Shown here piece by piece: positions 26,953 through 36,770 of a stretch of 64,000 bases of DNA. Numbering within the stretch: position 1 is the stretch's first letter; the number at the start of each line of letters is the position of its first letter. The stretch spans positions 124,001 through 188,000 of the forward strand of contig JAULBX010026940.1 in assembly GCA_032358255.1 (NCBI GenBank). The letters run 5' to 3'. The notes under the pieces were generated by a model. It was not told where the DNA came from. It saw nothing but the letters and a program-made list of their open reading frames with translations, and ran no database searches. The translations under genes and the position numbers were made by a program. Source of the DNA: Heterotrichella gracilis (Eukaryota > Sar > Xanthophyceae > Tribonematales > Xanthonemataceae).

Positions 26953-29718
26953 TTACTTAACCACTTGCATATAACCTTTTAAGCTTCGTTTCACAATGCC
27001 TTTCAGGCGGGGCTCAAATACGTCGCAGATATAAAAGAAAGTGCCCTCGCTCACCAACTGTTTGCTTTGCAGGCTAGTGCCGTCCCATTTAAAATACGGG
27101 TCTTTTGTTTTGTAAACCAAGGTGCCCCAACGGTCAAAAATAACAAGATCTATTTCTTTTATCTGGCGCACTTTTATAGCTTTAAAAAAGTCATTTATAC
27201 CGTCTCCATTTAAAGTAACAATGTTTGGTAACTCAAATTCGGGACAATTATCAATACAAAAATCTGGGCTTAACGGGCTAACATTATTGCTCGAGTCCAC
27301 AGACTGTATTGCATAACAACCTGAGATCAACTCCAAACCATCGGCAACAAAGACCGTTGAATTAGGGCCTGCAAGCGTGGCAACAACTTTATATTCATCA
27401 TCAATAGTTGCTTTGTAAGATAAAATATATTTTATAACATCGTCGCTGCAAATGTTCTTCACGTTGTTCCACCTTACCTCAACCAAACCCGTTGGGCAAT
27501 CGGCATTAATTGACAGTGTTGGGGTGCAAGGAAGAGTTAGATCAATTGCGGAAGCGCATTTTTCCTGCGAATTATTTAATAACGGTTTGGTGATTGACGG
27601 GTCTGAGTATTGTCCTTCGCTTAAAATTTTATAGCAATAAGTATAATTGCGTATGTTATTACTATTTACAATTTTACTGGTGTCAGAATAATTGGTTAAA
27701 GAAGTTGTTGCAATAGCGGTGAATGTTGCTGAGGAAGGGTCTTTTCGGAAAATAGTATATTTATAATTATTCCATGGCGTTAACGAGTTCCACTGTAGGT
27801 CGATACGCCTGTCGCCCGGCGCTACGGTTAAAAAAATAGATGTGGCCCTTTGCGACGTACCAACCGTAGTTGTGTTTGCAATAAACTCTAACAGGTATTC
27901 CTGATTAGTTGCATCGGTATTAACATTTGTGTGTGTGAACTGAGTTGCCAACGCTAAAAAATAGGGGCTCGAAGAGTTAAAAACAGTCGTATAAGTAGTT
28001 GCGCCACCCGAACGGTATTTTAAATTGAATTGGTATGGTCCCGGAAAAACAAGCGTATCAAGGTTTCCAACGTTTGTAAGTGGTCTTTCCCAGCGTACAA
28101 AAACCGAACCCGTGGTGGCAGAAGTAGAAAGTACATCTACGTTTAATAAGACGGGAACATCGCGTTTTAATTTCGCGCACACTAACGAGCTGCCATAACT
28201 TTGAGATCCGTCTTTATAAACCGCTATCACCAAATAACTATAATCCTGCCCAACGGTTAGCCCGTTGCCGCCACCGTTATCAACAAATGTTGAAAGGGTT
28301 GGTGTTGTTTGTCCGATCTGTAAAAATCCCGAACTTACTGGCACGCCTGTCTCGCAAGGGTCGTATGTAAAAACCGAGCAATCGTTCTTCCTGTAAATTT
28401 TGTAAGCAATAATTGGATTATTGGTTGGATTACATGGCGAAAGCTGCCAATTAATATTCATTGAAGAGCCTTGCGGCGTAGCTGTTACATTTTTTACGGA
28501 TGGAGGAACAACCCGAATATTATAGGTTGCAAAATATACGAGCTTAACGGGGTTATTACTGCCTGCCGGTTGCCCGTCATCCTCTGCTTTAAAAACTGTT
28601 TGGTACGGCTGTAAACGAATATGGCTGCAGGCTGTTTGCCAGAAAAAAGAAGCGCCAGCGCTTAAGATAGACGCGCTGGTTGAAAAACTTGTGCTCGATA
28701 AATTTGCTTGCGGAAGAGCTCCTGAAAAAGCACCGCCATTTCCTTGCAAAGTAATTGTAGAAACAAAGTTAGGGTCGCCATAAATAATACTTTTGCTTAC
28801 TATTGCTCCCGCTTCTACACATGTGTCTATTGGCACATTTACAAATGGTGGATCGTTTGTTGGACAAGCGCCTACTACTACCTGCATATCGCGCAATACT
28901 GTACCAATAAGTTGGTAAATCCCGCTCGTGTTCTTACGCCATTCTTTTACGATAAAAGCAAGGTTATACTCTCCTTGTCCTTGCGGTTTGCACCAGGTTA
29001 GTAGCCCGGTGATTGAGTTAATATCGTAGGTGCCTGACGCTCCCGGATACGGAGAGGTATAACCAGGAACCATATTTCCATCCTGGCCTCTTGAAAAGGA
29101 GATGGCATAACTTAAGCTGTCGCCATCGGAATCGTAAGCGCCCGGATTATGATAAAAGCATTTATCAAAACACGCTTTATCAATTGGTGGATATTTAAAT
29201 TCTGGTGATGAGTTGGCTCCGGAAAAATTATTTATTATTAAAAGCGATTCCAGGTAAAAATATTGATCTTCAGAATTTGGGATGTTTTGCACCCCCTGAT
29301 TCCTGTTGGGATCTGATGAGTGAATTAAATAACTACCTGCTCCCGGATATACATGTTCAATTGTATACACATTCACCTTTACTTTGTAGGTTGCGTCATC
29401 AATTATTAGTGCGCCACAAGGCACATTACAATCGCAAGAAAGTGTGTTTCCTCCATTTACTCTATAAGCAACGCCACTTTGCCCGTCGCCAAAATGTACA
29501 GTGTCTGCGCACCTGTCTGCCACATCGTGTCCCGTAAAAGTATGATCGGTGTATTTTGTAACTGTAATTAAGTATTTATATAGAGCGGTATTACCAATGC
29601 CTGGAACAAATTGTGTGAAGGGTGCAATACGTTTATAGGTAATTTCGCCGGCACGATTATGTGTTGCAAAACCAAATGCAGAAAGGAAAAGAAAAAAGAA
29701 GCTTAAACTTTTTTTCAT
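26953..29718 (-). CDS. Large secreted protein with gliding-motility-type C-terminal sorting domain (copy 2)
   Basis: A 921-residue protein with a signal peptide (SFFFLFLSAFGFA) and an N-terminal HNRAGEITYKRIAPFTQ block. A cysteine-rich N-terminal region (DRCADTVHFGDGQ, CDCNVPCGALIID, KACFDKCFYHNPGAYDSDGD) is followed by several fibronectin-III-like strands sets (about 400-810). The last 90 residues are the T9SS type B (CHU_C) sorting domain: NIVTLNGDGINDFFKAI, LVIFDRWGTLVYKT and GTFFYICDV. It is an end-to-end paralogue of the gene at 29788-32541, 69 bases upstream. It is expected to be displayed on or released from the cell surface; ligand unknown. Confidence 0.88.
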   Translation of the reverse strand: MKKSLSFFFLFLSAFGFATHNRAGEITYKRIAPFTQFVPGIGNTALYKYLITVTKYTDHTFTGHDVADRCADTVHFGDGQSGVAYRVNGGNTLSCDCNVPCGALIIDDATYKVKVNVYTIEHVYPGAGSYLIHSSDPNRNQGVQNIPNSEDQYFYLESLLIINNFSGANSSPEFKYPPIDKACFDKCFYHNPGAYDSDGDSLSYAISFSRGQDGNMVPGYTSPYPGASGTYDINSITGLLTWCKPQGQGEYNLAFIVKEWRKNTSGIYQLIGTVLRDMQVVVGACPTNDPPFVNVPIDTCVEAGAIVSKSIIYGDPNFVSTITLQGNGGAFSGALPQANLSSTSFSTSASILSAGASFFWQTACSHIRLQPYQTVFKAEDDGQPAGSNNPVKLVYFATYNIRVVPPSVKNVTATPQGSSMNINWQLSPCNPTNNPIIAYKIYRKNDCSVFTYDPCETGVPVSSGFLQIGQTTPTLSTFVDNGGGNGLTVGQDYSYLVIAVYKDGSQSYGSSLVCAKLKRDVPVLLNVDVLSTSATTGSVFVRWERPLTNVGNLDTLVFPGPYQFNLKYRSGGATTYTTVFNSSSPYFLALATQFTHTNVNTDATNQEYLLEFIANTTTVGTSQRATSIFLTVAPGDRRIDLQWNSLTPWNNYKYTIFRKDPSSATFTAIATTSLTNYSDTSKIVNSNNIRNYTYCYKILSEGQYSDPSITKPLLNNSQEKCASAIDLTLPCTPTLSINADCPTGLVEVRWNNVKNICSDDVIKYILSYKATIDDEYKVVATLAGPNSTVFVADGLELISGCYAIQSVDSSNNVSPLSPDFCIDNCPEFELPNIVTLNGDGINDFFKAIKVRQIKEIDLVIFDRWGTLVYKTKDPYFKWDGTSLQSKQLVSEGTFFYICDVFEPRLKGIVKRSLKGYMQVVK

Positions 29719-29787
29719 TAATTAAAGTTAGAGCATTTAATGCATCTGGGCAATTTTTTCTTAAAAAACGGTTGCTTTTAACGTGAA

Positions 29788-32541
29788 TTACTTAACTACC
29801 TGCATATAACCCTTCAGGTTACGCTTAACAATACCTTTTAGGCGGGGTTCAAACACGTCGCAGATATAAAAGAAAGTACCTTCGCTAACAAGTTGTTTAC
29901 TTTGAATACTAGTGCCGTCCCACTTAAAATAGGGGTCTGTAGTCTTGTAAACTAAATTACCCCAGCGGTCAAAAATTACAAGATCTATGTCTTTTATCTG
30001 ACGAACACGTATGGCTTTAAAAAAGTCGTTCACATCGTCTTTGTTTAAGGTAATGATATTTGGCAATTCAAAGATCGGGCAGTTGTCAATACAAAAATCT
30101 TCGCTTAAAGGGCTCACGTTGTTACTTGAGTCAACCGACTGAACAGCATAGCAACCGGAGATCAATTCCAATCCATCATAGTTAAAAAAGGTTGACGCGG
30201 CGCCGTTTAATGTTGCAACCTGGCTGTATGGTTCATCAATAGTAGGTTTGTAAAACAAATTATATTGTACCACATCATCGCTACAAATTGGTTTTACGTT
30301 TGTCCAACTTATTTGTACCATACCCGTTGGGCAATCGGCAACAATAGAAAGTGTTGGTGTGCATGGTGGTGTAAGGTCGCTGGCCGTAGCACATTTTTCC
30401 TGCGAATTATTAAATAACGGTTTGGTGATTGACGGGTCGGAGTATTTTCCTTCGCCCATAACTTTATAACAATATACATAGCTACGTGTACTATTGCTAT
30501 TTACAATGTTACTTGTATCAGAATAGCTGGTTAGCGTAGTGGTAGTTACAAACGAGAATGTAGATGATGAAGGGTCTTTGCGGAAAATAGAATATTTATA
30601 ATTATTCCATGGTGTAGAAGAAGACCACTTCAGATCAATACGTCTGTCGCCCGGAGTAGTGGTTAAAAAGATAGACGTTGCGCGTTGTGACGTTCCAACG
30701 GTAGTTGTATTAGCAATGAACTCAACAATATATTCCTGATCGGTAGCGTCGGTATTAACACCAGTATGCACAAAGGTTGTTGCAAGGTTTAAAAAGAACG
30801 GACTTGTGGAATTGAACACTGTTGTATAAGTTCCGGTAGCGCCTGCCCGATATTTTAAATTAAATTGATAGGGGCCAGGAAAAGCAATGGTGTCAAGACT
30901 TGTGGAATTGGTAAGTGGTCTTTCCCAACGCACAAAAACCGAACCGGAAGAAACCGAAGTTGACATAATATCTGCGTTTAAAAGTACCGGTATGTCACGT
31001 TTTAATTTTGCGCAAACTAAAGAGCTACCATAACTTTGGGAGCCATCTTTGTACACGGCTACCACCAAATAACTATAATCCTGTCCAACAACTAAACCGT
31101 TTCCACTGTTGTTATCAAGAAATACGCTTACGGTTGGAGATGTTTGACCAATGTAAACAAACCCTGTACTTGGCGATACGCCTGTTTCGCAAGGATCATA
31201 CGTGAAAGGCGTACAATCGTTCTTCCTGTATATTTTGTATGCAATGATGGGGTTGTTTGCCGGGCTGCAGGCCGAGAGCGACCATGTGATATTCATAGAA
31301 GAGCCTTGCGGTGTTGCGGTTACGTTTTTTACAGAGGGCGGTATGACGCGAATGTTGTATGTTGCAAAATTGACGAGCTTAATAGGATTACCAGTAGAAG
31401 AAGGTTGTCCATTATCTTCTACTTTAAAAACGGTTTGGTATGGTTGCAAGCGGATATGGCTGCAGTTTGTTTGCCATGAAAAACCAGCAACCGTGCTATT
31501 ATTTGCAACCGATGTAATTGTAAAAACAGTATTATTTAATGTAGCTATAGGTGACGGCCCGGAAAACGCGCCTCCGTTGCCTTGCAGCGTTACCGTGCAA
31601 ATGTTTGGGTCACCATAAACGATATCTTTGGTAATAAATGCGCCTGCTTCCACACAGGTATCAATAGGCACATTCACAAAAGGCGGGTCGTTAATTGGAC
31701 AAGCGCCAACTACCACCTGCATATCGCGCAGCACAAAACCTATTAGTTGATAAATACCACTGGTATTCTTGCGCCACTCTTTTACAACAAAGGCAAGGTT
31801 GTACTCCCCCTGTCCTTGCGGTTTGCACCAGGTTAATAAACCTGTTATTGGGTTGATCCCATAAACGCCACCAGGACCCGCATCTGGATAAGAATAGCCG
31901 GGAACCGTCTGACCATTATCGCCTCTTGAAGTAGAGATGTCATAACTTAAACTATCTCCGTCGGAATCATAGGCACCGGGATTATGATAAAAACACTTAT
32001 CAAAACAAGCTCTGTCTATTGGAGGATATTTAAATTCAGGAGATGAGTTGGCTCCGGAAAAATTATTAATGATCAGAAGCGATTCGAGGTAAAACGGTTG
32101 GTTAATAGAATTTGGAATGTTTATTACGCCCCCGTTTCTGTTTGGATCAAAAGAATGAATTAAATAACTGCCCGCGCCGGAATAGGTATGAATGATGGTA
32201 TAGATGTTTTTTTTTACCACATAACCCGGATTATTTATGATCAGTTCCCCGCAATCGGCACAGTCACAGCCTGTAACGGATGAATGGCTGTTTATTCTTG
32301 GCGCTATGCCTCTTTGTCCATCGCCAAAATAAATAGTATCCACACACCTATCGGCAACGCCGTTACCGTGGTCGGTGTATTTAATTAGTGTAATTGAGTA
32401 GGTGTAAACCTGCACCGTAATGTTGCCAACAACCTGTGTAAATGGTGCAATACGTTTATAAAGGATCTCGCCTGCACGGTTGTGCGTAGCAAAGCCATAA
32501 ACAGATAAACATATCAACAAGAGTACTAAAAGCCTTTTCAC
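29788..32541 (-). CDS. Large secreted protein with gliding-motility-type C-terminal sorting domain (copy 1)
   Basis: A 917-residue protein with a signal peptide (LLVLLLICLSVYGFA) and the same domain order as its neighbour: HNRAGEILYKRIAPFTQ, the cysteine-rich region with DRCVDTIYFGDGQ and RACFDKCFYHNPGAYDSDGD, fibronectin-like modules, and a type B sorting domain (LPNIITLNKDDVNDFFKAI, LVIFDRWGNLVYKT). The usual NGDG of this domain is NKDD here, whereas copy 2 keeps NGDG. The two are clearly products of tandem duplication. It lies across a 260-base gap from kup, in the opposite direction. Confidence 0.88.
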   Translation of the reverse strand: MKRLLVLLLICLSVYGFATHNRAGEILYKRIAPFTQVVGNITVQVYTYSITLIKYTDHGNGVADRCVDTIYFGDGQRGIAPRINSHSSVTGCDCADCGELIINNPGYVVKKNIYTIIHTYSGAGSYLIHSFDPNRNGGVINIPNSINQPFYLESLLIINNFSGANSSPEFKYPPIDRACFDKCFYHNPGAYDSDGDSLSYDISTSRGDNGQTVPGYSYPDAGPGGVYGINPITGLLTWCKPQGQGEYNLAFVVKEWRKNTSGIYQLIGFVLRDMQVVVGACPINDPPFVNVPIDTCVEAGAFITKDIVYGDPNICTVTLQGNGGAFSGPSPIATLNNTVFTITSVANNSTVAGFSWQTNCSHIRLQPYQTVFKVEDNGQPSSTGNPIKLVNFATYNIRVIPPSVKNVTATPQGSSMNITWSLSACSPANNPIIAYKIYRKNDCTPFTYDPCETGVSPSTGFVYIGQTSPTVSVFLDNNSGNGLVVGQDYSYLVVAVYKDGSQSYGSSLVCAKLKRDIPVLLNADIMSTSVSSGSVFVRWERPLTNSTSLDTIAFPGPYQFNLKYRAGATGTYTTVFNSTSPFFLNLATTFVHTGVNTDATDQEYIVEFIANTTTVGTSQRATSIFLTTTPGDRRIDLKWSSSTPWNNYKYSIFRKDPSSSTFSFVTTTTLTSYSDTSNIVNSNSTRSYVYCYKVMGEGKYSDPSITKPLFNNSQEKCATASDLTPPCTPTLSIVADCPTGMVQISWTNVKPICSDDVVQYNLFYKPTIDEPYSQVATLNGAASTFFNYDGLELISGCYAVQSVDSSNNVSPLSEDFCIDNCPIFELPNIITLNKDDVNDFFKAIRVRQIKDIDLVIFDRWGNLVYKTTDPYFKWDGTSIQSKQLVSEGTFFYICDVFEPRLKGIVKRNLKGYMQVVK

Positions 32542-32585
32542 GTTTCAAAAATCTATTATATAAATTTAAACCTTTTAATTCAAAC

Positions 32586-32621
32586 CCACAACGCCTAATC
32601 GTTAAAAACACTGCGTTGTGG
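32586..32621. repeat. Perfect 9-bp inverted repeat in the divergent gap before kup
   Basis: CCACAACGC (32586-32594) and GCGTTGTGG (32613-32621) are exact reverse complements with an 18-base spacer. The site lies about 45 bases upstream of the secreted-protein gene start and about 180 bases before kup. It has no T run, so a protein-binding site is as likely as an RNA hairpin. Confidence 0.5.
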
Positions 32622-32752
32622 CTTAAGTTTATGGTTTTTTGACAAAAATTGTTATTTCAGATAATCTAACGTTAATCTTCTATTTTTTATTGTTTGTGCG
32701 CATATTTTTTTAAACCGTGTGGTTAAATAAATAATTAGTCGCAATTATGGTT

Positions 32753-32779
32753 TTGATACTTCTTTTTGTATTAATTTTG
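32753..32779 (+). promoter_or_regulatory. Putative kup promoter
   Basis: TTG (32753-32755), 16 bases, then TAATTTTG (32772-32779). The -7 element is a full match; the spacing is one base short of the usual range. It ends 22 bases before the kup ATG. Confidence 0.45.
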
Positions 32780-32801
32780 ATCTCTTTATCTAAACACCCA
32801 C

Positions 32802-34754
32802 ATGGGAAATCATCAGAATGGCCACTCTAGCAAAATAACTATTGCCGGCTTACTTTTAACTCTTGGTATCATTTATGGTGATATTGGAACCTCCCCGCTT
32901 TATGTGATGAAAGCAATTGTTGGCGATAAGCCAATTAACGCAGATGTTATTATCGGCGGCATGTCGCTGGTGTTCTGGACGCTTACTCTTCAAACCACCA
33001 TAAAATATGTGATCTTTACCTTAAAAGCCGATAACAAAGGCGAGGGCGGGATATTTTCGTTATTCGCACTTATTAAAAAAGCAAAACGCAAATGGTTAAT
33101 TTTCCCCGCTATTATTGGCGGGTGCTGTATTTTAGGAGAAGGGATCATTACGCCACCTATTTCGGTTGCTTCTGCTATTGAGGGTTTGCAGTTGATCCCA
33201 CGTTTTAGCGATATTCCAACGATACCAATTGTAATTGCAATTATTACCGGTTTATTTTTTATACAACAATTCGGTACAAAATTTATTGGCAAGTTTTTCG
33301 GACCTGTAATGTTGGTTTGGTTTATAACATTAGGCACAATGGGCCTTATTGGTCTATCAAATGATTTTACAGTTTTAAAATCTTTAAATCCTTATTACGG
33401 AATTAATTTACTGATAAATCACCCGGGCGCGTTTTGGTTATTGGGCGCTGTATTTCTTTGCACTACCGGAGCAGAAGCGTTATACTCTGATATGGGTCAT
33501 TGTGGAAGAAGGAACATACGCATAAGCTGGATATTTGTTAAGTGTATGCTGGTATTAAACTACATGGGGCAAACGGCCTGGTTGGTTTCTATGGATGGAA
33601 AAACACTTAATGGTGCAAATCCTTTTTATTCGATTATGCCGGCATGGTTCTTACCGTTAGGAATTGGTATTGCTACAATAGCTACTGTTGTTGCGTCGCA
33701 GGCTTTAATAAGCGGTTCATTCACGTTAATAAACGAGGCCATGCGCTTAAACTTCTGGCCAAAAGCAAAAATTAAATACCCTACCGACCTTAAAGGACAA
33801 ATGTATATTCCCTCTATTAACTGGATGCTTTATTTTGGTTGTGTAGGCATTGTATTGTTCTTTAAAGAATCGAAGAACATGGAGGCGGCATATGGTTTGA
33901 CCATTATTTTAGGTATGATCATGTCGTCGCGCTTGCTTGCATTTTTTATGCGATTAAAAAAGTATCCGCATTGGTTCTTAAATATTTTTGTAGTAACCTA
34001 TATTATTATTGAGGGCGCTTTCTTAATTGCCAATCTCGAAAAATTCCCAAAGGGTGGTTACATCACACTTATTATTGCTTTGTTCTTAGCGTGCATTATG
34101 GCCTCTTGGTATATTGCCAAACTGATCAGGCAACGTTATGTTGATCTTGTGCCTTTAGATAATTACAAGCAAATGCTGGTTGATCTTAGTACAGATAATT
34201 CTATTCAAAAATACGCTACACATTTGGTCTACATGACCAGTGCAAATAATCCTTCTATGATCGAATCGAAAGTAATTTATTCGATCTTACAAAAACGCCC
34301 GAAGAAAGCCGACATTTATTGGTTTGTGCACGTGGATGTAATGGATGAACCTTATCGCATGGAATATAAAGTAACTCAAATTGCTAATGAAGATATTATA
34401 CGTGTAGATTTTAGAATAGGTTTTAGAATTGCACCACGTATTAATTTAATGTTCAGAAAAGTTGTGGCTGATATGGTGAAGAACAAAGAGGTGGATATCA
34501 CCAGCCGTTACGAATCGTTAAACAAAAATAATGTTATTGGTGATTTTAAATTTGTTGTACTCGAAAAATTCTTGTCTTACGAAAACGATCTTCCTTTCTT
34601 TGAGAAACTAATTTTAAATACTTACTTTATTTTAAAACGCATGAGCTTAAGCGAAGCAAAAGCTTTTGGTTTAGATAGCAGCTCTGTTAAGATCGAGAAA
34701 TTCCCAATGGTAATTAGTCCGCCAAAAGAATTGAATTTAAAACGAATAGACTAA
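32802..34754 (+). CDS. kup: KUP/HAK/KT-family potassium uptake protein
   Basis: A 650-residue membrane protein that imports K+ with protons. The N-terminal signature LTLGIIYGDIGTSPLYV is diagnostic. About twelve membrane helices span residues 12-435, including EGIITPPISVASAIEGL and TTGAEALYSDMGHCGRRNI. The last about 210 residues form the soluble cytoplasmic domain (YMTSANNPSMIESKVIYSI). Length is normal. It is a lone plus-strand gene between minus-strand units and ends five bases before the convergent purH stop. No c-di-AMP riboswitch is seen in its leader. Confidence 0.95.
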   Translation: MGNHQNGHSSKITIAGLLLTLGIIYGDIGTSPLYVMKAIVGDKPINADVIIGGMSLVFWTLTLQTTIKYVIFTLKADNKGEGGIFSLFALIKKAKRKWLIFPAIIGGCCILGEGIITPPISVASAIEGLQLIPRFSDIPTIPIVIAIITGLFFIQQFGTKFIGKFFGPVMLVWFITLGTMGLIGLSNDFTVLKSLNPYYGINLLINHPGAFWLLGAVFLCTTGAEALYSDMGHCGRRNIRISWIFVKCMLVLNYMGQTAWLVSMDGKTLNGANPFYSIMPAWFLPLGIGIATIATVVASQALISGSFTLINEAMRLNFWPKAKIKYPTDLKGQMYIPSINWMLYFGCVGIVLFFKESKNMEAAYGLTIILGMIMSSRLLAFFMRLKKYPHWFLNIFVVTYIIIEGAFLIANLEKFPKGGYITLIIALFLACIMASWYIAKLIRQRYVDLVPLDNYKQMLVDLSTDNSIQKYATHLVYMTSANNPSMIESKVIYSILQKRPKKADIYWFVHVDVMDEPYRMEYKVTQIANEDIIRVDFRIGFRIAPRINLMFRKVVADMVKNKEVDITSRYESLNKNNVIGDFKFVVLEKFLSYENDLPFFEKLILNTYFILKRMSLSEAKAFGLDSSSVKIEKFPMVISPPKELNLKRID

Positions 34755-34759
34755 TTTTC

Positions 34760-36286
34760 TTAGTGTTTAAAGTGACGTACGCTTGTAGTTACCATACTTA
34801 CACCGTTCGCATTACAATAATCAATACTTTCTTTATCTTTTATTGAACCTCCGGGTTGAATCACCGCGGTGATCCCAACTTTGTGTGCTATCTCAACACA
34901 ATCCGGAAAAGGAAAAAAAGCATCGCTTGCCATTACAGCTCCTTTAAGATCAAATCCAAAATTTTCTGCTTTAACGATAGCTTGTTTTAAGGCGTCAACA
35001 CGCGAGGTCTGTCCGGTGCCACTTGCCAATAGCTGCCCGTTCTTTGCAAATACAATGGTATTTGATTTTGTGTGCTTTACTAATTTATTCGCAAACAAAA
35101 GATCTTTTATTTCGCTTGCTGTTGGTGACGTGTTTGTTACAACTTTAAGATCGGCTTCTGTTTCTGTTTTAAGATCTTTATCCTGTTCAATAATTCCATT
35201 TAATAAATTACGAAAAGATGTTTTTCCTAATTCAACTTTATTCTGAATTAAAATAATGCGATTAGCTTTTGATTTTAATAATGCAAGAGCATCATCGTTA
35301 TATGCCGGCGCAATAACTACTTCACAAAATAATTTATTTACTTCTGTTGCTGTTGCTATATCAATTGGGCGATTAGCAATTAGTATTCCGCCAAAAGCAG
35401 AAACGGGGTCTCCTGCTAACGCGTCTACATATGCTTGGTGAATCGTGTTGCGTGAAGCGACACCGCAAGCGTTGTTGTGTTTTAAAATAGCAAAGGTTGG
35501 TTCAGTAAAATCTGCGATTAAATTTACTGCTGCGTCAACATCCAAAAGGTTATTGTACGATAATTCTTTTCCGTTCAGTTTTGTGAACATGGCATCCAGG
35601 TCGCCATAAAAAACGCCTTGCTGATGAGGGTTCTCGCCATAACGTAACGTTTGGCCTTTTTGAATACTTTGTTTGAATTGGGTGATCTTCTCGCTTTGGT
35701 TAAAGTAATTAAAGATGGCTGTGTCGTAATGCGATGACGTTGCAAAAGCTTTTGCAGCAAAACGTTTTCTATCCGTAAGATCAGAAGCTCCGTTCTTTGT
35801 TTCGAGTAAATTTAATAATTCAGAATAATCATTTCGTGAAGAAACAATTACCACGTCATTAAAATTTTTTGCCGCGGCACGAATTAAAGAAATACCGCCA
35901 ATATCAATTTTCTCAATGGTATCTTCTTCTGAAGCTTTTGCTGCAACGGTTTCCTCAAAAGGATAAAGATCAACAATAACCAGATCAATATCCGGAATGT
36001 TATGCTGCGCTTTTTCTTTTTTATCAGACTCGTTATCTCTCCTATTTAGGATCCCTCCAAAAATTGCCGGGTGTAATGTTTTTACACGGCCACCAAAAAT
36101 TTCAGGATATGTTGTAACAGAGTCAACCGCCGTTACAGGAATATTTAATTTCTCGATAAACGACAGCGTGCCGCCCGTGCTATATAATTTAATTTTTAGG
36201 CTGTGCAGTTTTTTTATGATCGGTTCTAAATTATCTTTATAATAAACCGAAATAAGTGCGCTTTTAATAGTTTTTGAATTGCTCAT
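34760..36286 (-). CDS. purH: Bifunctional AICAR formyltransferase/IMP cyclohydrolase
   Basis: A 508-residue enzyme for the last two steps of IMP synthesis. The N-terminal IMP cyclohydrolase (about 1-195) has ALISVYYKDN, YSTGGTLSFIEKL and TLHPAIFGGIL. The C-terminal AICAR transformylase has LRYGENPHQQGVFYGD, ILKHNNACGVA (with the catalytic Lys-His), GDPVSAFGGIL and SDAFFPFPDCVEIA. All key blocks are present. A TATCTTTG -7 element is 18 bases upstream, so it is probably expressed on its own. Confidence 0.96.
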   Translation of the reverse strand: MSNSKTIKSALISVYYKDNLEPIIKKLHSLKIKLYSTGGTLSFIEKLNIPVTAVDSVTTYPEIFGGRVKTLHPAIFGGILNRRDNESDKKEKAQHNIPDIDLVIVDLYPFEETVAAKASEEDTIEKIDIGGISLIRAAAKNFNDVVIVSSRNDYSELLNLLETKNGASDLTDRKRFAAKAFATSSHYDTAIFNYFNQSEKITQFKQSIQKGQTLRYGENPHQQGVFYGDLDAMFTKLNGKELSYNNLLDVDAAVNLIADFTEPTFAILKHNNACGVASRNTIHQAYVDALAGDPVSAFGGILIANRPIDIATATEVNKLFCEVVIAPAYNDDALALLKSKANRIILIQNKVELGKTSFRNLLNGIIEQDKDLKTETEADLKVVTNTSPTASEIKDLLFANKLVKHTKSNTIVFAKNGQLLASGTGQTSRVDALKQAIVKAENFGFDLKGAVMASDAFFPFPDCVEIAHKVGITAVIQPGGSIKDKESIDYCNANGVSMVTTSVRHFKH

Positions 36287-36303
36287 TTTTTAAAAATAAA
36301 GAG

Positions 36304-36311
36304 CAAAGATA
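36304..36311 (-). promoter_or_regulatory. Putative -7 element (TATCTTTG) for purH
   Basis: On the minus strand TATCTTTG matches TAnnTTTG, ending 18 bases before the purH ATG. No clear TTG at -33. Confidence 0.45.
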
Positions 36312-36358
36312 AGTTAAGAATTTAAAAACTTGGGGATTGTTTAAAAAGGTTGAAAAGC

Positions 36359-36745
36359 TTATTTACCCCTCTGCTTTTCCCTGAGCCATTCTATGGCTTT
36401 TGACCTGTCGTCAAAAAACCGCGTTGGCACAATAGGGTTGTTTACTTTTAGGAAAAGGTTACCAATTATTTTTTCGTGAAGGCGGTTGCTGCATAGTGCA
36501 ACCGCAGCCACGTGACGAGAATATTCTTCAGACGCGCCAGCCCTTCTGGCATCCAACGAAACGTCGAAGTTCTCGTCTACCTCAAAAAGCACAAAGAATT
36601 TTTTGCCCGGCATATAGTTAACGGATTGATCCCTGGACTCCCAAATGTCTGCAGCCTGAAGTTTTACATTCTTTTTTACTTTAAATTCAATTAACAGGTC
36701 GTCATTAACCACCATGTTATAAGCATTTGTTTCAAAGGTTTTCAT
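36359..36745 (-). CDS. DUF7793/SpoIIAA-like small protein (paralogue)
   Basis: A 128-residue soluble protein with no signal peptide. Its end, TRFFDDRSKAIEWLREKQ, parallels that of the protein at 25258-25671, and both have a central segment with a basic and helical stretch (YSRHVAAVALCSNRLHEKI here). The pattern fits small STAS/SpoIIAA-like proteins common in Bacteroidota. It is 25 bases downstream of the 36771-37715 gene and may be cotranscribed with it. Function unknown. Confidence 0.7.
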   Translation of the reverse strand: MKTFETNAYNMVVNDDLLIEFKVKKNVKLQAADIWESRDQSVNYMPGKKFFVLFEVDENFDVSLDARRAGASEEYSRHVAAVALCSNRLHEKIIGNLFLKVNNPIVPTRFFDDRSKAIEWLREKQRGK

Positions 36746-36770
36746 TATTGTAAAAATAAAGAAATTTATG

